Of a stretch of DNA of 64,000 bases, positions 11,857 to 23,410 are shown piece by piece. Made by a program: the position numbers and the translations under genes. Numbering within the stretch: the stretch's first letter is position 1; each line of letters starts with the position of its first letter. The stretch spans positions 24,056,001 through 24,120,000 of the forward strand of contig OY987267.1 in assembly GCA_963920665.1 (NCBI GenBank), in the 5' to 3' direction. The stretch is from Straminergon stramineum. Taxonomy: Eukaryota; Streptophyta; Bryopsida; Hypnales; Calliergonaceae. A model generated the notes under the pieces. The model had not been told where the DNA came from and ran no database searches. It saw only the letters and a list, made by a program, of their open reading frames with translations.

Positions 11857-14288
11857 GGGCCAGTTTATACTTGGGGCCAGATTGAAGGCTGGCCAAAACT
11901 CTCCAAGTTCAAACCACTAGGGGCCCTCATTTTCTCCAAATCCAGCCCAAGGGCTTTATACTTAGGGCCAGATGGAACTACAACTCATCCTACGTGTTGC
12001 CTTAAGGTGGCATGATTTTGGCGCCAAACCATTCAACCCCAAGGGAACAATCGAGACGAGGTTTTGGGTGGCCCGAACTCCCATCTAGGGCCAGATTGGG
12101 CTCCTCCATTAGATTGTACAAATCTCCACCGTCTATCAATGTAGAGTCTTTTATTTTATTTTCTGATACATGTTTACTACATGTGAGCTCAAGAAACTTC
12201 CTCCCATCCATCTATGCTATTGGATTTTTGGGATCACTGGGGCTAAGTCGAAGAAGCTTTCCAGTTATTAGCTCAACGTTCATTTAATGTTTATTTTAGT
12301 ACATGCTTAATGTTATGTTCAATTGCTATTCTGAGATGAGATGTTTATTTGGTCTGATTAACATGTTTATTTGCTGTGACTCACATGCGATGCTCTAATT
12401 TAAATTATTATTTTTTATAAAATTAATGATCATGAATAATAAATAATATTTTTAGAAATTAATATTATTAAGAAAACCTCATAAAATAACTTAATAGTTC
12501 TACCATATTTTTTTTATTTGTATATTAACCCCTAAAAGGACCATCATGCATTTCTTGGCAACATAGAAATTTTGGGCAAGTATATGTGAGTGGAGATTTG
12601 CATATATTTTAGGCTCAAATTCAAATAGAAGGTAGGGATGAGGAATATCTTTCATATGTACAAATTTCATGACATTTGAAAATATGAGTCAAAAGTTATG
12701 GCCTAATATGTTACTTTTTTTCATAAATGGGCAATGTGGGCAGATTAAAAAAAATCACTTTTTTCATAAACAAAAATTTGAAATTGGTTATCTATAGTTA
12801 ATACACGTAGAAAACTATAAATCGTTCATTTTTTTTTATCAATGAGTCAAAAGTTACAAGGAATTTTAGATTGCGGGCAGTTTTGAATTCTCTACTATAA
12901 AATAAAATTTGAAGTCTTGTATTTTACTCAATTTTCAAGATTATTTGAAAAATATATAATTGGAGGATGTTAGATTGTTTATTACAACATTTCAACCATT
13001 GGGATTGGCATTTTTCAATTCCATAATTAAATTCTTAACAAGTAAGTGTTCAAAATCACTCTCCATTGTTTTCCTAATTACTATTTTTTTCATTTACTTT
13101 ATCTAATTCCAAATGATCTGAAATTTTTCAAGCATGTACCCAATTGGCTTTGAAGAATGAATGCAAAGAAGCACCACCATTTTGGACACTTTTTCATACA
13201 AATGTCATCTTGTGAAGAGCAGTTGCATAATGTTTTGTTAGGCCAAAAATAGGATTTTTGTCACTTTAAATGCTATTATCTTGCAATCTACACAATGAAA
13301 ATTTCTGAAGTTTTTTCCACATCTTCTTAAACTAGAATACTATAAGATCCTATGCTTATGTGTTTCCAAAAATTGATTTTTTTCTAAAATTTGGTGCTTG
13401 TCCTAGAAATGGCAATTTTGGAGTGTTTTTGGTGAAACCATAGTCATAGTCCTTTAGGGATTGAAGACCTTTTAGATTACCAAAGCAAATTTTAGCTCCA
13501 TGGTTGATTGGCTTTTATAGTTAATTTAGCTCCTTAGTTAATTTTTTCAATTCAATTGCCAATTCTAATGACAGATACTTGAAAAAGAATACAATTAAGA
13601 AAGATTATAGTATTAGAAATAACATGTACGGTAAATTGTGATTTACATTTATAATTGAATTCATTCAAGTTCTCATAATAAAAAATTTCATACTTTTTAA
13701 AAAATAAAATTGAAAATATAGATTTAAAAAAGAGATAGAAAAGAGATGTTTTCTAAAATTTTGTATTTAGTTGTATGATTACTTTCAAATCCCTATAGTG
13801 ACAAGATGAAAATTATTTACTTATTGAAATTCTTGAAATCCTCGTGAAAATAAATGACAACCATTCTTGGGCTTAAACTCTAGTTTCAACATCTAGTGAA
13901 TTAGAAAGGTTCAAAAGAAGTATAAAAAATCCTTCTTTTTTTTCCAAATAGAAAAAATAGGAAGTGAATGAAAAAGGTTAAAGAAAAGTAGAAATACACG
14001 CTTTTTGCTATTTTTGAAATTGAATAAATAGGAAGAAAAAATAAATAAATAACCATTTTTTAAAAGAAAAAAGAAAAGAAGAGAAAGGTACTACAAATAT
14101 CTATATTTTTTTATTTTTTAAAATGAGAATTCAGAAAATTCAAGAGCAAATGAGTTGGAAATTCGGCCCTAAAATTCAGCCCAAAGGCTTTAACATTAAC
14201 TTTGGCTAAATGGAAAAACTTGGGCCGGATTGAAGGCTGGATTGAAGGCAAATCCGGCCAGCCTTCCATTCAGCCCCATGCCTAGTAT
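11857..14288. mobile_element. About 2.4-kb inverted-terminal-repeat DNA transposon, copy 1
   Basis: Starts GGGCCAGTTTATACTTGGGG and ends with the inverted equivalent near 14,240-14,288 (CGGCC...CATTCAGCCCC...CTAGTATAA). The whole length is closely matched by 27,413-29,912 in the same orientation. Subterminal copies of CAGCCCAAGGGCTTTATAC give the ends a repeated structure. The interior has no transposase frame and contains a TTAA element at 12,539-13,460, present in both copies. Confidence 0.75.
12539..13460. mobile_element. TTAA element (family E) inside the 2.4-kb element
   Basis: Left flank TTAA (12,535-12,538) and left end CCCCTAAAAGGACCA. Right end GTCCTTTAGGGA is followed by TTGA, a decayed TTAA. 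Same family, inverted, as 22,234-23,180; the same insertion is present in copy 2 at 28,116-29,042, so it predates the duplication of the host element. Confidence 0.7.
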
Positions 14289-14289
14289 A

Positions 14290-14946
14290 AGGTAGCTGAC
14301 CCATTTCCAACCACTTAAGGAATTCAGCATAGCTACAAGATGGGTTTGGTGAGGGGAAAAATTTCCTCATGCAATGAAATAGATTTTAGAAGAATTTGAA
14401 ATTTTTTCACATTTTTTTCATCCCAAACGAAATTGCTATGAATTTTTTTCGTGAAGATTATGTGAAACCTATTCTTTCTATATATATCATTCTATTTCCA
14501 ATCATAGGCTTGTTACAAAAATAAATGAGAGTGATAATTGTGGCATTCTATGTACATACTGCGATCATTCTGGGCTTTTAACCCTTGAAAGTTGGGCGGG
14601 TGACTGTGGAATTCAGCCATTTTGGAACCATGTGACATCATCCACTTTAGAAAAACCAAAAATACTCATTGGGAGTCAAACTACTATAGAAGATCTTCCC
14701 TTTCTACCCCTAATTATGAGGATGAATAGTTGCAATTCTGTCCTACACAAGAAAATTCCTTGTCATTCAACGGACAATAATCGTCCGCCGCGTCATTCAA
14801 GGGTTAATGTACACTTCTTGAACATTTATGTTGCTCCAACCAGTACGTGTAAGTTGTGAGCAGAAATCTAAACCATGACTCATTGGAAAAATATCAACCT
14901 ATACTGTGAAAATGAGGGGGGGGGGGTCGAGAATGGGTCAATTACC
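14290..14946. mobile_element. Family G MITE carrying a nested family F element
   Basis: Ends GGTAGCTGACCCATTTCC and GAGAATGGGTCAATTACC are imperfect inverted repeats. The interior matches the copy at 30,818-31,497 on both sides of an insertion at 14,582-14,803. Confidence 0.6.
14582..14803. mobile_element. 222-bp TTAA element (family F)
   Basis: Flanked by exact TTAA at 14,578-14,581 and 14,804-14,807. Starts CCCTTGAAAGTTGGGCGGG and ends CGTCATTCAAGGG. Exactly the same body length as the copies at 16,036 and 21,237. Confidence 0.85.
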
Positions 14947-14950
14947 TTAA

Positions 14951-15587
14951 CCCCTAAATGCCCAAGGCCTGTTTGGAGCTCCTTGAAATTTGCTCTAAAT
15001 TGAACAAAAAGTCAACATTTTCATACGTTGTACCAATTTCTTTTGAATTGTAACCATACAAATTCTAACTAGACATGTTAGAGGTCACATAGGAAAAGAA
15101 AACATAAGAATATCTCTTACAAATTGAAAGATTATAATGTTTGATCATGAGGGTGTAAAAATTGTGAAAATTTTTCAATTCACTTTTTGCATGTCAACTC
15201 TAAAAAGTTGGTCACTAAAAAAATATGAGGTTATAGGATCTAGCATGCACAACCCCAATCAATTTACGGTTATTCAAAATCTATTCTACAATTTTTTTAA
15301 ATGAATTTCTAATGTGATTTTGCCTCCAAGATCTAGTGTATTTCAGGCTCATTTTCAAGAGCCCTCAACACCACGGGAAGTCAAGATTGCAATGGGCATC
15401 CTTGCACTCAATCTTCAATAGAAAAATCATAATCCTTTATTTTTCAAATCAACTTTTTGATCCTAAAACTAGACTTCAAAAAGAATTCTCCAAAAATATA
15501 AACTACTAAAAATAGCAATTTGATTGGGTTTTACTTAATTTCAAAGTTTTCGAAACACCAGAATCTGGTACCTTGGTCCTTTAGGGG
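14951..15587. mobile_element. 637-bp TTAA element
   Basis: Exact TTAA at 14,947-14,950 and 15,588-15,591. Left end CCCCTAAATGCCCAAGG, right end CCTTGGTCCTTTAGGGG. AT-rich interior without coding capacity. Confidence 0.85.
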
Positions 15588-16035
15588 TTAAACCTGGCCT
15601 TAGAGCCGCAAATTTACAAATCAGTGAGGAACTTATGCAGTTGAATTCCCGCATTAGAATTGCTATTGATCACAACTGTGTCACTTATTCATTCATTCCA
15701 CCATTCTTGCAGGTTTTAGTGGCGCAATCAAATCTGTGTCTGTAAGATATAACTTAGATAGTTCAAGAATAGAAAAGACAGCTTAACTTATGGTTTTGTG
15801 AATCATCCAAACAAAGAAAAAACATTGTGCCAAAATGCCAAATTAAACAAAAATCAGCAAATAAAAACTTGAACTAGCTAAAGATATACGGCATTATTAT
15901 TCATCGAACAATCAGTCAGACACCTGTGAGGACTGTTAGGATATTAATAGAATACATGCATGGAACAAAATTATTTTTACGATTGCATAACTTAATTTAC
16001 TCTCAACCGAAGTGATGATCAAGTTGATAACTTAA

Positions 16036-16257
16036 CCCTTGAACGATGCGGCGGATGATTATTGTCCACTGAATGACAAGGAATTCTCTTGTGTAGGACA
16101 GAATTGCAACTATTCATCCTTGGAATTAGGGGTGGAAAGGAAAGATCTTCTACATTAGTTTGACTCCCATTGAGTATTTCTGTTTTCTCTAAAGTGGATG
16201 ATGTCACACGGTTCTAAAATGGCTGATTTCCACGGTCACCAGCCCGGCATTCAAGGG
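16036..16257. mobile_element. 222-bp TTAA element (family F), inverted orientation
   Basis: Exact TTAA at 16,032-16,035 and 16,258-16,261. Ends CCCTTGAACGATGCGGCGG and CCCGGCATTCAAGGG. Homologous over its whole length to 14,582-14,803 in reverse. Confidence 0.88.
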
Positions 16258-16944
16258 TTAAATGGGTCTTGAACAAATTCAAATCCACAATTTCACTCTT
16301 GTAACTTAATCCGTCAAGGCCCAAGCACTTTCTGTACTTTTTCACAAAATAATTTGAACTTTGATTGACAGTATGCATTGTACAATAAGTCTTGCAACCC
16401 ACTATGAAGTCCTTCAATTTTTTTTCTTTTTGACTCAATTTTAAAAATACTCTATCAAAACTATCCTATTAAATCTATTGCTTTGTGGAACCTTAATCAG
16501 CATATGAAATTTCAATGTCAAAAAATAGGAACTCTATTTATGGTGAATTATTTTAGTAGTTTTTCATGGCAATATATAATAATTAATTAAAAAATACATG
16601 TGATAATTTTTTAAGATTTGATTGCACAAGTATTTTGGACATATCATTGTTCACATCTTTCATGTTACAAAGACTTGCATTATGTAGGTAAAAGTTTCCT
16701 CTATGTGATTTTGCAATTTTCTTTCATAAACATTTTAAGGCAAAGAGAAACAAGCCCATTTATAGAAAAAAAAATTTAACAAATGTTGTCAAATAGGGTA
16801 TCATTAGAAAGCTCTAGTACTATAGAAGCCTACTATAACATGAATTTTACATTATGTCTTGTTCATTAGCAACTACTTTGCATCAAAGTAGTACATACAC
16901 TACCATCAAATAATACCACCTTGAGCTACCATCACAACTGCTAT

Positions 16945-17160
16945 TCAGTTTGGCATTGTAGAAATTAATTTTTTTATACTTTCTTGAGGTATATCCTCCC
17001 AAGTCAAATTCACTAATGTCCACATTTGGTCTTTATTATGGGGTCTACACCTTCTTTGCACTTGATCTTTGACTTTCTTCCATAAGTTTTCTATAGGATT
17101 GAGGTCAGAAGAATTTGGTTGGCAGTCAATGACTTTCATATTATGTCAAGGTGCAAAGTT
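16945..17160 (-). pseudogene. Tc1/mariner DDE transposase, C-terminal fragment
   Basis: The minus-strand frame contains NSSDLNPIENLWKKVKDQV, the hallmark block around the third catalytic acidic residue of Tc1/mariner transposases. It is preceded by a decayed APxH segment with a stop codon where the family has DNAPCH. Downstream of the motif the frame continues about 45 codons and ends. The rest of the gene is disrupted by the MITE at 17,183-17,475 and by several stops further upstream, so no active enzyme can be made. Confidence 0.85.
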
Positions 17161-17182
17161 AACTAACACTACTTAGAACTTC

Positions 17183-17475
17183 CATTAGAGGAGTTTTGGG
17201 GGGTTTGGAGGGTTGTGTGTTCCCCTAGGTTCCCAGACCCTAGAATCTGCCCCACAACAACTACTTGATGTGGCACAATGACTGCCACATCACTTCTTCT
17301 TTTTTCCTTTTTTTTCTTTTTCTTTTTTAACTTTCTTTTACATTTTCAAATTTAAAAAAAAATTCAAAATAAATAAATAAATAAATTTGACAACGGCCGT
17401 TCCCGAACTGTTGGGGGAACAAGACCGGGAATAGGCCCAAAACGGCCCTCTAGACCCCCCAAAACTCCTCTAATG
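17183..17475. mobile_element. 293-bp MITE inside the Tc1/mariner relic
   Basis: 31-bp terminal inverted repeats with two mismatches: the left starts CATTAGAGGAGTTTTGGGGG and the right ends in its complement. The interior holds a T-rich stretch. It interrupts the transposase reading frame, so it arrived after the Tc1/mariner element. Related sequence at 7,310-7,632. Confidence 0.8.
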
Positions 17476-18348
17476 ACAAAGTTTGTTTGTAGAACTCCTA
17501 GTAATACCACATACACAATATTCTAGACAAACATTGATCTTTTCTCACAAAACTTCTAGGCAATGCCTACAAGCAACAATCACTAGAAGCATGCATGGAG
17601 TAATGTTGATCCTCTCAACTCCAAAGTCGGTTGACATCTACTATATGTGATCTCCTACAACAACAAAATTTAGTGTAGCATTGTACCTTTGAACTTAGCT
17701 TAGTGTTTTCAAAATCAATCACCTCTCACAAAAAGAGATATTTTTAAAAAGTGAAATGAGTTGCAATAAGGTACATAACTCATCTTGTCCGAGGCAAAAA
17801 ATCTAAATCAAATACCTCAATTTACCTACCAAGAGTATAATTTGTAATCAAACTGCTTGGTAGAGAATTAGACATTGGGTTGCAAGACTTATTGGAGGAC
17901 ACTTTACATCAAAGCTTATTACATGATGTTAATTGTACTTTTGAACTTCCCTGTCCCATATGAACATCATAATATGAAATTCACTTAGATATACTTCTTA
18001 GAATGTGGGGAAATGAAGTTATAACTTTGACCTGTTGAACAAGTGAGAGGCTCAAAACAAGCTCCTTGGGCCTTGAGGGGTTAAAGTCCAATTGTTGTTA
18101 CCAATTTCAAGCTCAGTCTGATTATTGACTCTCTTCAAAATTTCTATTATTTTCAATGTTTTTTACTTAAATGCATGAAGTCTGTGAGTCTTCACAAGAA
18201 AAGGGTCATATATCAAATTCATTTTGAGTTGACATTAACATGGGAATTGTCCAGATAAAGCAAGTGAAAGTAAATTTATATTAAGTGTGGTTCTTGAATA
18301 TCAGTCTCCCGTTTTTGCCCTTGGCTTTCTGCTGTTTGTTCCTGGTCT

Positions 18349-18615
18349 AAGGTAAAACAACCCATTGTGGTCAGAATTAGGAGTTTGTACTCATGCCGTA
18401 GCTGAAACTTTATAATTTTTTTCCCACATAAAGAGAAGTGTGAGAAACGACAAGAGCATTTGAAATTATGTTCTTTTGACAAAGTGTAAATTTGTTGTGT
18501 ATTTTTGAAGTGTTCAGCCCATCATGGTCCAAAAGAGTATGTGGACTACCCTAAAACCAACAAAATTTGTATCCATAATGCTCATCTTATACACCTAAAG
18601 TAGTCTCAATCATTT
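18349..18615. mobile_element. Left part of a family H MITE
   Basis: Begins TAAGGTAAAACAACCCATT and runs with similarity to 20,593-20,880 (GAAGTGTKCWGCCCA, the GACTACCC block, CCTAAAGYAGTCTCAA) up to TTAA at 18,616, where the next element is inserted. The family H sequence resumes after 19,201 with CATGAAGGGC. Confidence 0.65.
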
Positions 18616-18619
18616 TTAA

Positions 18620-19197
18620 CCCCTAAAGGACCAAGTGTCCGTTCAATGTACGCAAGAAATCTTGGGTAGGCTCCTATGGAGTCATTTTTAGTTGGATGTT
18701 CATGAAATTTGGACACAACAAGAAACTATGTATTCCCTTTCTGAAAATCTAATTTTTTTTCTGATCTGGTGCCTGGATCAAAAGTTAAGTTGCCCTGAAC
18801 TTTGTGGGGAGCTTGGGCAGCTTCGGGTAGCATGTGCAAAACTCTTCCTATGATTTTGAAATTTGGTGGGTGTGTAGCTTACATGATCCAAGATGCAAAT
18901 GTCTAAAGAATAACCCTTTTTAGTGTAAGAGTCTCATTCAAGAAGGAGTTAAAGTTTGTAGGCTATGTCGGGCAAGGTTCGAAAAAAACTTTTTCACCTA
19001 ACTTCAAACGTTATAATCTTTCAATCCGTGCGGTCAATGTTTCTCAAATTTTTCCACATGTTCCCAAAGAAGTCTAGTTCAAATTTGTACGGTTGAATTT
19101 TGAAAAAGAAACTTTTTTTTTCATTTTTTTCTTGCTGCCCTAAAAAGTGGCAGTTTTTGACACTTTCTGCCCAAAATATGCCTAGGTCCTTTAGGGG
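18620..19197. mobile_element. 578-bp TTAA element inserted in a family H MITE
   Basis: TTAA at 18,616-18,619 and 19,198-19,201. Ends CCCCTAAAGGACCAAG and CTAGGTCCTTTAGGGG. The paralogous empty site at 20,875-20,888 reads GTTTTTAACATGGC, while the filled site reads TTTTTAA + element + TTAACATGAA, so the TTAA was duplicated. Confidence 0.9.
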
Positions 19198-19506
19198 TTA
19201 ACATGAAGGGCTAAAAAAGTCACTTCCTACAATGAAATTATACTAAAAAGTAAGAAGTTCCTAATGAAGTCACTAATCACTCCATTGTTGTCAAATAAGA
19301 CATTGATTGTGGCCCAAATCTCATTTATTAATAAAACCCATGACGGGGTCTGAAAAAAATATATAATGGGGCATTCCCTATGTGTCCACTATGGGGTCTT
19401 CTGACCACAACATGGTGTTCTACCTTATTTCTTGGAAATAAACTCCAGGTTTAAAAATTAAAATTAAAAAAATTGTCTTAGATGTGGCTACCAAAGCATT
19501 ACTTGA

Positions 19507-19962
19507 TAAGGTAAAACAACCCATTGTAGACTCCTAAGAATGCCCCTATTATGGTTTTCTTTTAGTTATTGAGATTTAGGCCACATTACTGTCTTAGCTA
19601 ACTGGAATGGAGAGATTAGTGATTGCGATAGGAACTTTCAATTTTTTAGTGTTAGTTCATTGTAGGAAGTGCCTTTTCAAGTCTTTTGTGTTAGAAAATA
19701 TTGTGATCGCAATACGTGAGTAAGATGAGTGTTATGGATAAGTTTTTGTTGGTTTGGGGGTAGTCTACAGACTCTTTTAGGTTGTGATGGGCTGAACACT
19801 TCAAAAATTCACAACAACTTCACATTTTGTCGAAAAAATATAGTTTCAAATGCTCTCGCCATTTCTATCACTTGACTTTCTCTTGAAAAAAAAAGTAGAA
19901 AATTTCAGAAATGACAAGAGAGCAAACCCCCCATTTGGTTTGTAATGGGTTGTTTTACCTTA
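19507..19962. mobile_element. 456-bp family H MITE with perfect 19-bp terminal repeats
   Basis: Left TAAGGTAAAACAACCCATT and right AATGGGTTGTTTTACCTTA are exact complements. The right half contains, inverted, the GGGTAGTCTAC...GGGCTGAACACTTC block also found at 18,500 and 20,750. Confidence 0.75.
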
Positions 19963-20592
19963 GTTACTGGGAACATAAGGTAGAGAGCTCTAAAAGTGAC
20001 CACAAACACAAAGGTACACATTACTTTCTTCAATGTACATTTCAGGAGGTGGTCGCTTTTGTTGACCACTGTGTTTTAACTTCAAAAATTCATAACTAAT
20101 TCCCCGAAGGTCCAAAAATTATGAAACGACTTGAGTTCAATGCGAATTCCATTTTTCTTCCGAAGAAAAATCACGGAAAATTGTTTCAAGAAGTTTATCT
20201 TCCCCCCAAATGCAATCAGCTCTTAAAAAAGTCGCTTTAGAACCCAGCCTAACAAGATTACCATTATAATAATACTGTGTATCTGCAGTAGAAAGATCAT
20301 AGCCTGGCTACTGAGTCATACCTGATATTTCTGAATTTATAAGTAAAACCAGGGCCGTTGTCCATTTGGGCTCCTGACACGTACCCCCACCGCAGTATAG
20401 TCTCATAAATTAATTTTTAAGTTTAAGAAATTAAATAAAAAAATCAGCAGGCCGGTCAGATGAGTGCAAGTGACCCCAAGTGGCGAATGAACCACACTCT
20501 CTCTCTCCACGGGAATGAGCCCAACTGAAGCTTCACTGAATTGTGGATGAGAAAATTTAATGAAAATGGCAACGTGTCAGCATTCAGATTAA

Positions 20593-21098
20593 AAGGTAAA
20601 CCAGCCCATGACAGGCAGAATGGCTGGTTTGCTATGTTCACATTTTTGAAAAAAAAAATTTAATTCCATGTAAAGATAAACATGAGAAATGCAAAGAGGA
20701 ATTGAAAGTTTATTTTTTTTTGACAAATTTTCAATTTGTTATGATTTTTTGAAGTGTGCTGCCCAATTAGCCCAAAACAAACTGTAGACTACCCCCAAAT
20801 CACTACAGAGTGTACCCAAAATGGTCATCTAGTTACCTAAAGCAGTCTCAAAATTTCCTAATATTGTCACAATTGTTTTTAACATGGCTATGACATAGAG
20901 GAATAAAAAAAGTTAACTCTTGAAATGAATTTACACTAGAAAGGTAGAAGGTCCTAAAATGGTCACTAATAACTCCATCAACATCACCCAAGGCATTGAT
21001 TTTGGCTACTAACAAACCTAATGAAGTCTTAATCCCACTTATTAGCAACAATCTACCATGAATTGATGTAAGACTGAAATGGGTGGTTTTCTAGGTAT
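20593..21098. mobile_element. Family H MITE, uninterrupted copy
   Basis: Left end AAGGTAAACCAGCCCAT and right end AAATGGGTGGTTTTCTAGG are imperfect inverted repeats. It carries the uninterrupted TTAA (20,879-20,882) corresponding to the insertion site of the element at 18,620-19,197. Confidence 0.6.
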
Positions 21099-21236
21099 CT
21101 GCATTAGGTAATTTGCTTGTCACGTGATGAATTATCTTATATTGGAATATTGTAGTTAGTAATGCCCACTCTAAATTACAATATTTTATACACATGATTT
21201 TTTTATCACATGCAGCTTGCAACATGTATAAGTTAA

Positions 21237-21458
21237 CCCTTAAACATTGACATGGACATTTTTTGTTTGATGGATGACAAGGAATTCTCATGTATAGGAT
21301 AGAAGTGCAACTATTCATCCCCCAAATTAGGGGTGGAAAGGGAAGATCTTCTATAGTAATTTGACCTCCAATGGACATTTTTGGTTTTTTCAAAATAGAT
21401 GATGTCACATAATTCCCAAAGCCCCGATTTCCATGGTCACCAATCCATCCTTTAAGGG
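21237..21458. mobile_element. 222-bp TTAA element (family F)
   Basis: TTAA at 21,233-21,236; the right flank is TTAT, a one-base change. Ends CCCTTAAACATTGACATGG and CCATCCTTTAAGGG. Same orientation as 16,036-16,257. Confidence 0.8.
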
Positions 21459-21499
21459 TTATCTATATTTGGTAAAACCACCTAGTACCAACCACTTAA

Positions 21500-21724
21500 C
21501 CCTTAAAGGATGGATTGATGACTATAGAAATTTTCCCTTTTGGAACCATATGACATCATCTACTTTATAAAATGCAAAAATATTCTTTAGAGGTCAAAAT
21601 ATTGTGCAAGATCTCTCCTTTTTGCATAAAATTCCAATGATGAACTATTGCACTTTGTCCTACATATTAGGGAAGATTGTTTGTCATCCATTAGACACAA
21701 AACATTTGTATCCATGTTTATAGA
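21500..21724. mobile_element. Family F element inserted in a family G remnant
   Basis: TTAA at 21,496-21,499 and 21,725-21,728. Left flank ACCAACCACTTAA and right flank beginning TTAAGTATTTTGTGCATGATC match the family G left end, the same TTAA position that is occupied by a different element at 30,842. Confidence 0.7.
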
Positions 21725-22059
21725 TTAAGTATTTTGTGCATGATCTGGAGCAATATAAAACAATATAAATTCTCTACCTTGTAGAAAGAATGAAATCATG
21801 GGGATTGCAAATTTTTTGGTAATCTTCTACCTTGAATTGAACTTACTATGAGTTTTTGAAGGCAAAATTTGATATGGAACCATCCCCAACACATAGTTTT
21901 CCATAAATGTTCATTCAAAGACTACTTTGGCTCTCAAAACCAAGCACATGTGCCATAACATTGATGGTTAGAAGATAGTTGGAAACCAAGAATTGATGGT
22001 TATAATTTAGTCACAGTCTCTATTGAATTTCACAATACCTATAGATTGGCTATAGGGCC

Positions 22060-23410
22060 TGGTTGGTACTAGGTAAGTGAATTGACCCTTATAATACTAG
22101 ATAAGTAAAATTGGATCTTTTAGGCTTGTATGATACTAGGTAAGTTAATAGACTTTAAAGTGAAACTAACTCTTGCAAGATTTTAGGTTAATGAAATGAA
22201 ATTAGTGTTAGGTACTAAGTGAATTGACTTTAACCCCTAAAGGTTTTAGACTATGTTTTCACTAAAAATGCTCCAAAACTGTCATCTCCAATACAAGTAC
22301 CAAATTTTAGAAAAAATAAAAATTTTGTAAAAATATAACCGTAGGATCTTGTAGTAATCTGGTTTGGGAAGATGTGAAAAAAATTTCAGAAATTTCCACC
22401 GTTTGGATTGCAAGATATTAGCATTTGAAGTGACAAAAAGCCATTTTTTGGCCTTGCAAAAATTCGGGCAGATGCACTCCACAAGGTCAAATCATTATGA
22501 AAAAATGTCCAAAATGGTTGTAACTCTTTGGATTCATTCTTCAAGTCATGTTGGCTACATGCTTGAAATTTTTTGGATCATTTGGAATTGTACAACATAT
22601 AGGAAAAAAATAGTAAGTTGAAAGAAGTAGAGAATGATTCAAAATACTAAAGTGTTAATAATTTATTTATGGAATTGAAAAATGCCAATCCCAATGGTTG
22701 TAATGTTTTAATAAACAATCTACACCTCAAGTTTTTATTTTTTTTCCAAAAATATTAAAAATTGAGTGAAATAAAGGTCTTCAAAGTTTATTTGAGAGTA
22801 GAGATTCCATTACTACCCACAAACTACCCACAACTAAAACTCTTCATAACTTTCGTCTCACAAATCAAAATGGAATGATTCAAAACTTTTCATGTATATA
22901 GAAATGTAGAAAACCAATTTCAAATTTTTATTTTAAAAAAAAGTGATTTTTCAAGAAGTGTTTTTTGCTGCCTAGGCTACCCGCCAAACAATGAAAACAA
23001 TATATTATACAATAACTTTTTAACCATGTATTCAAAAATTATGAAAATTGTTGGGTCTGAAAGCTACTCCTCGGGAAAATGTTGTGTGAAAATTTCAAAG
23101 AAAAAAAATCAAAATTCCATCCGTAGTGAGCTACCTAAAATCACTATGTTGCCAAAAAACACCATTTAGTCCTTTAGGGGTTAAAATGAAATTGACTCTT
23201 GTAGAACTAGATAAGGGAAATTGACAAGACTCTTGTAGTGTGAGATAAGTGAATTGGATTGAAAGTGAAATGGACTCTTTAGTACCATGAAGTAAGTAAA
23301 ATTGACAATTCACTCTTTGCATTATTTGAAAAGTGAAACTACCTCTTACAATATTAGGTAAGTAAAATTAGAATTTGTAAGTTCTTACAATACTAGGTAG
23401 GATAATTTGC
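22060..23410. repeat. Degenerate tandem array interrupted by a TTAA element
   Basis: On both sides of 22,234-23,180 the sequence repeats a loose unit of about 45-50 bp of the form CTCTTGTAATACTAGGTAAG followed by TGAAATTGA. One unit at 22,151-22,175 (GACTTTAAAGTGAAAC) shows the uninterrupted TTAA. Confidence 0.6.
22234..23180. mobile_element. 947-bp TTAA element (family E)
   Basis: Exact TTAA at 22,230-22,233 and 23,181-23,184. Ends CCCCTAAAGGTTTTAGAC and TAGTCCTTTAGGGG. Homologous in reverse to the copies nested in both about 2.5-kb elements. Confidence 0.85.

Larger units (their letters stand above)
16388..17889 (-). mobile_element. Tc1/mariner transposon relic with TA target duplication
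   Basis: The left terminus, with its TA flank, reads TAAGTCTTGCAACCCA; the right terminus is the exact complement TGGGTTGCAAGACTTA. The flanking TA dinucleotides are at 16,386-16,387 and 17,890-17,891. Total 1,502 bp, or about 1.2 kb without the nested MITE, the usual size for this superfamily. It carries a degraded transposase on the minus strand. Confidence 0.82.
16310..18080. mobile_element. TTAA element (family B) split by a Tc1/mariner insertion
   Basis: TTAA at 16,306-16,309 and 18,081-18,084. The left piece (CCGTCAAGGCCCAAGCA...) and right piece (...CCTTGGGCCTTGAGGGG) together match the uninterrupted 244-bp element at 30,842-31,085 read in reverse. Removing the 1,502-bp insertion leaves about 269 bp, close to the intact copy. 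Confidence 0.8.

Noticed and set aside
14632..14859. MTSSTLEK... open frame as a gene
   Set aside because: It belongs to the 222-bp family F element and extends past its end into unrelated sequence; reported only as an observation on the family.
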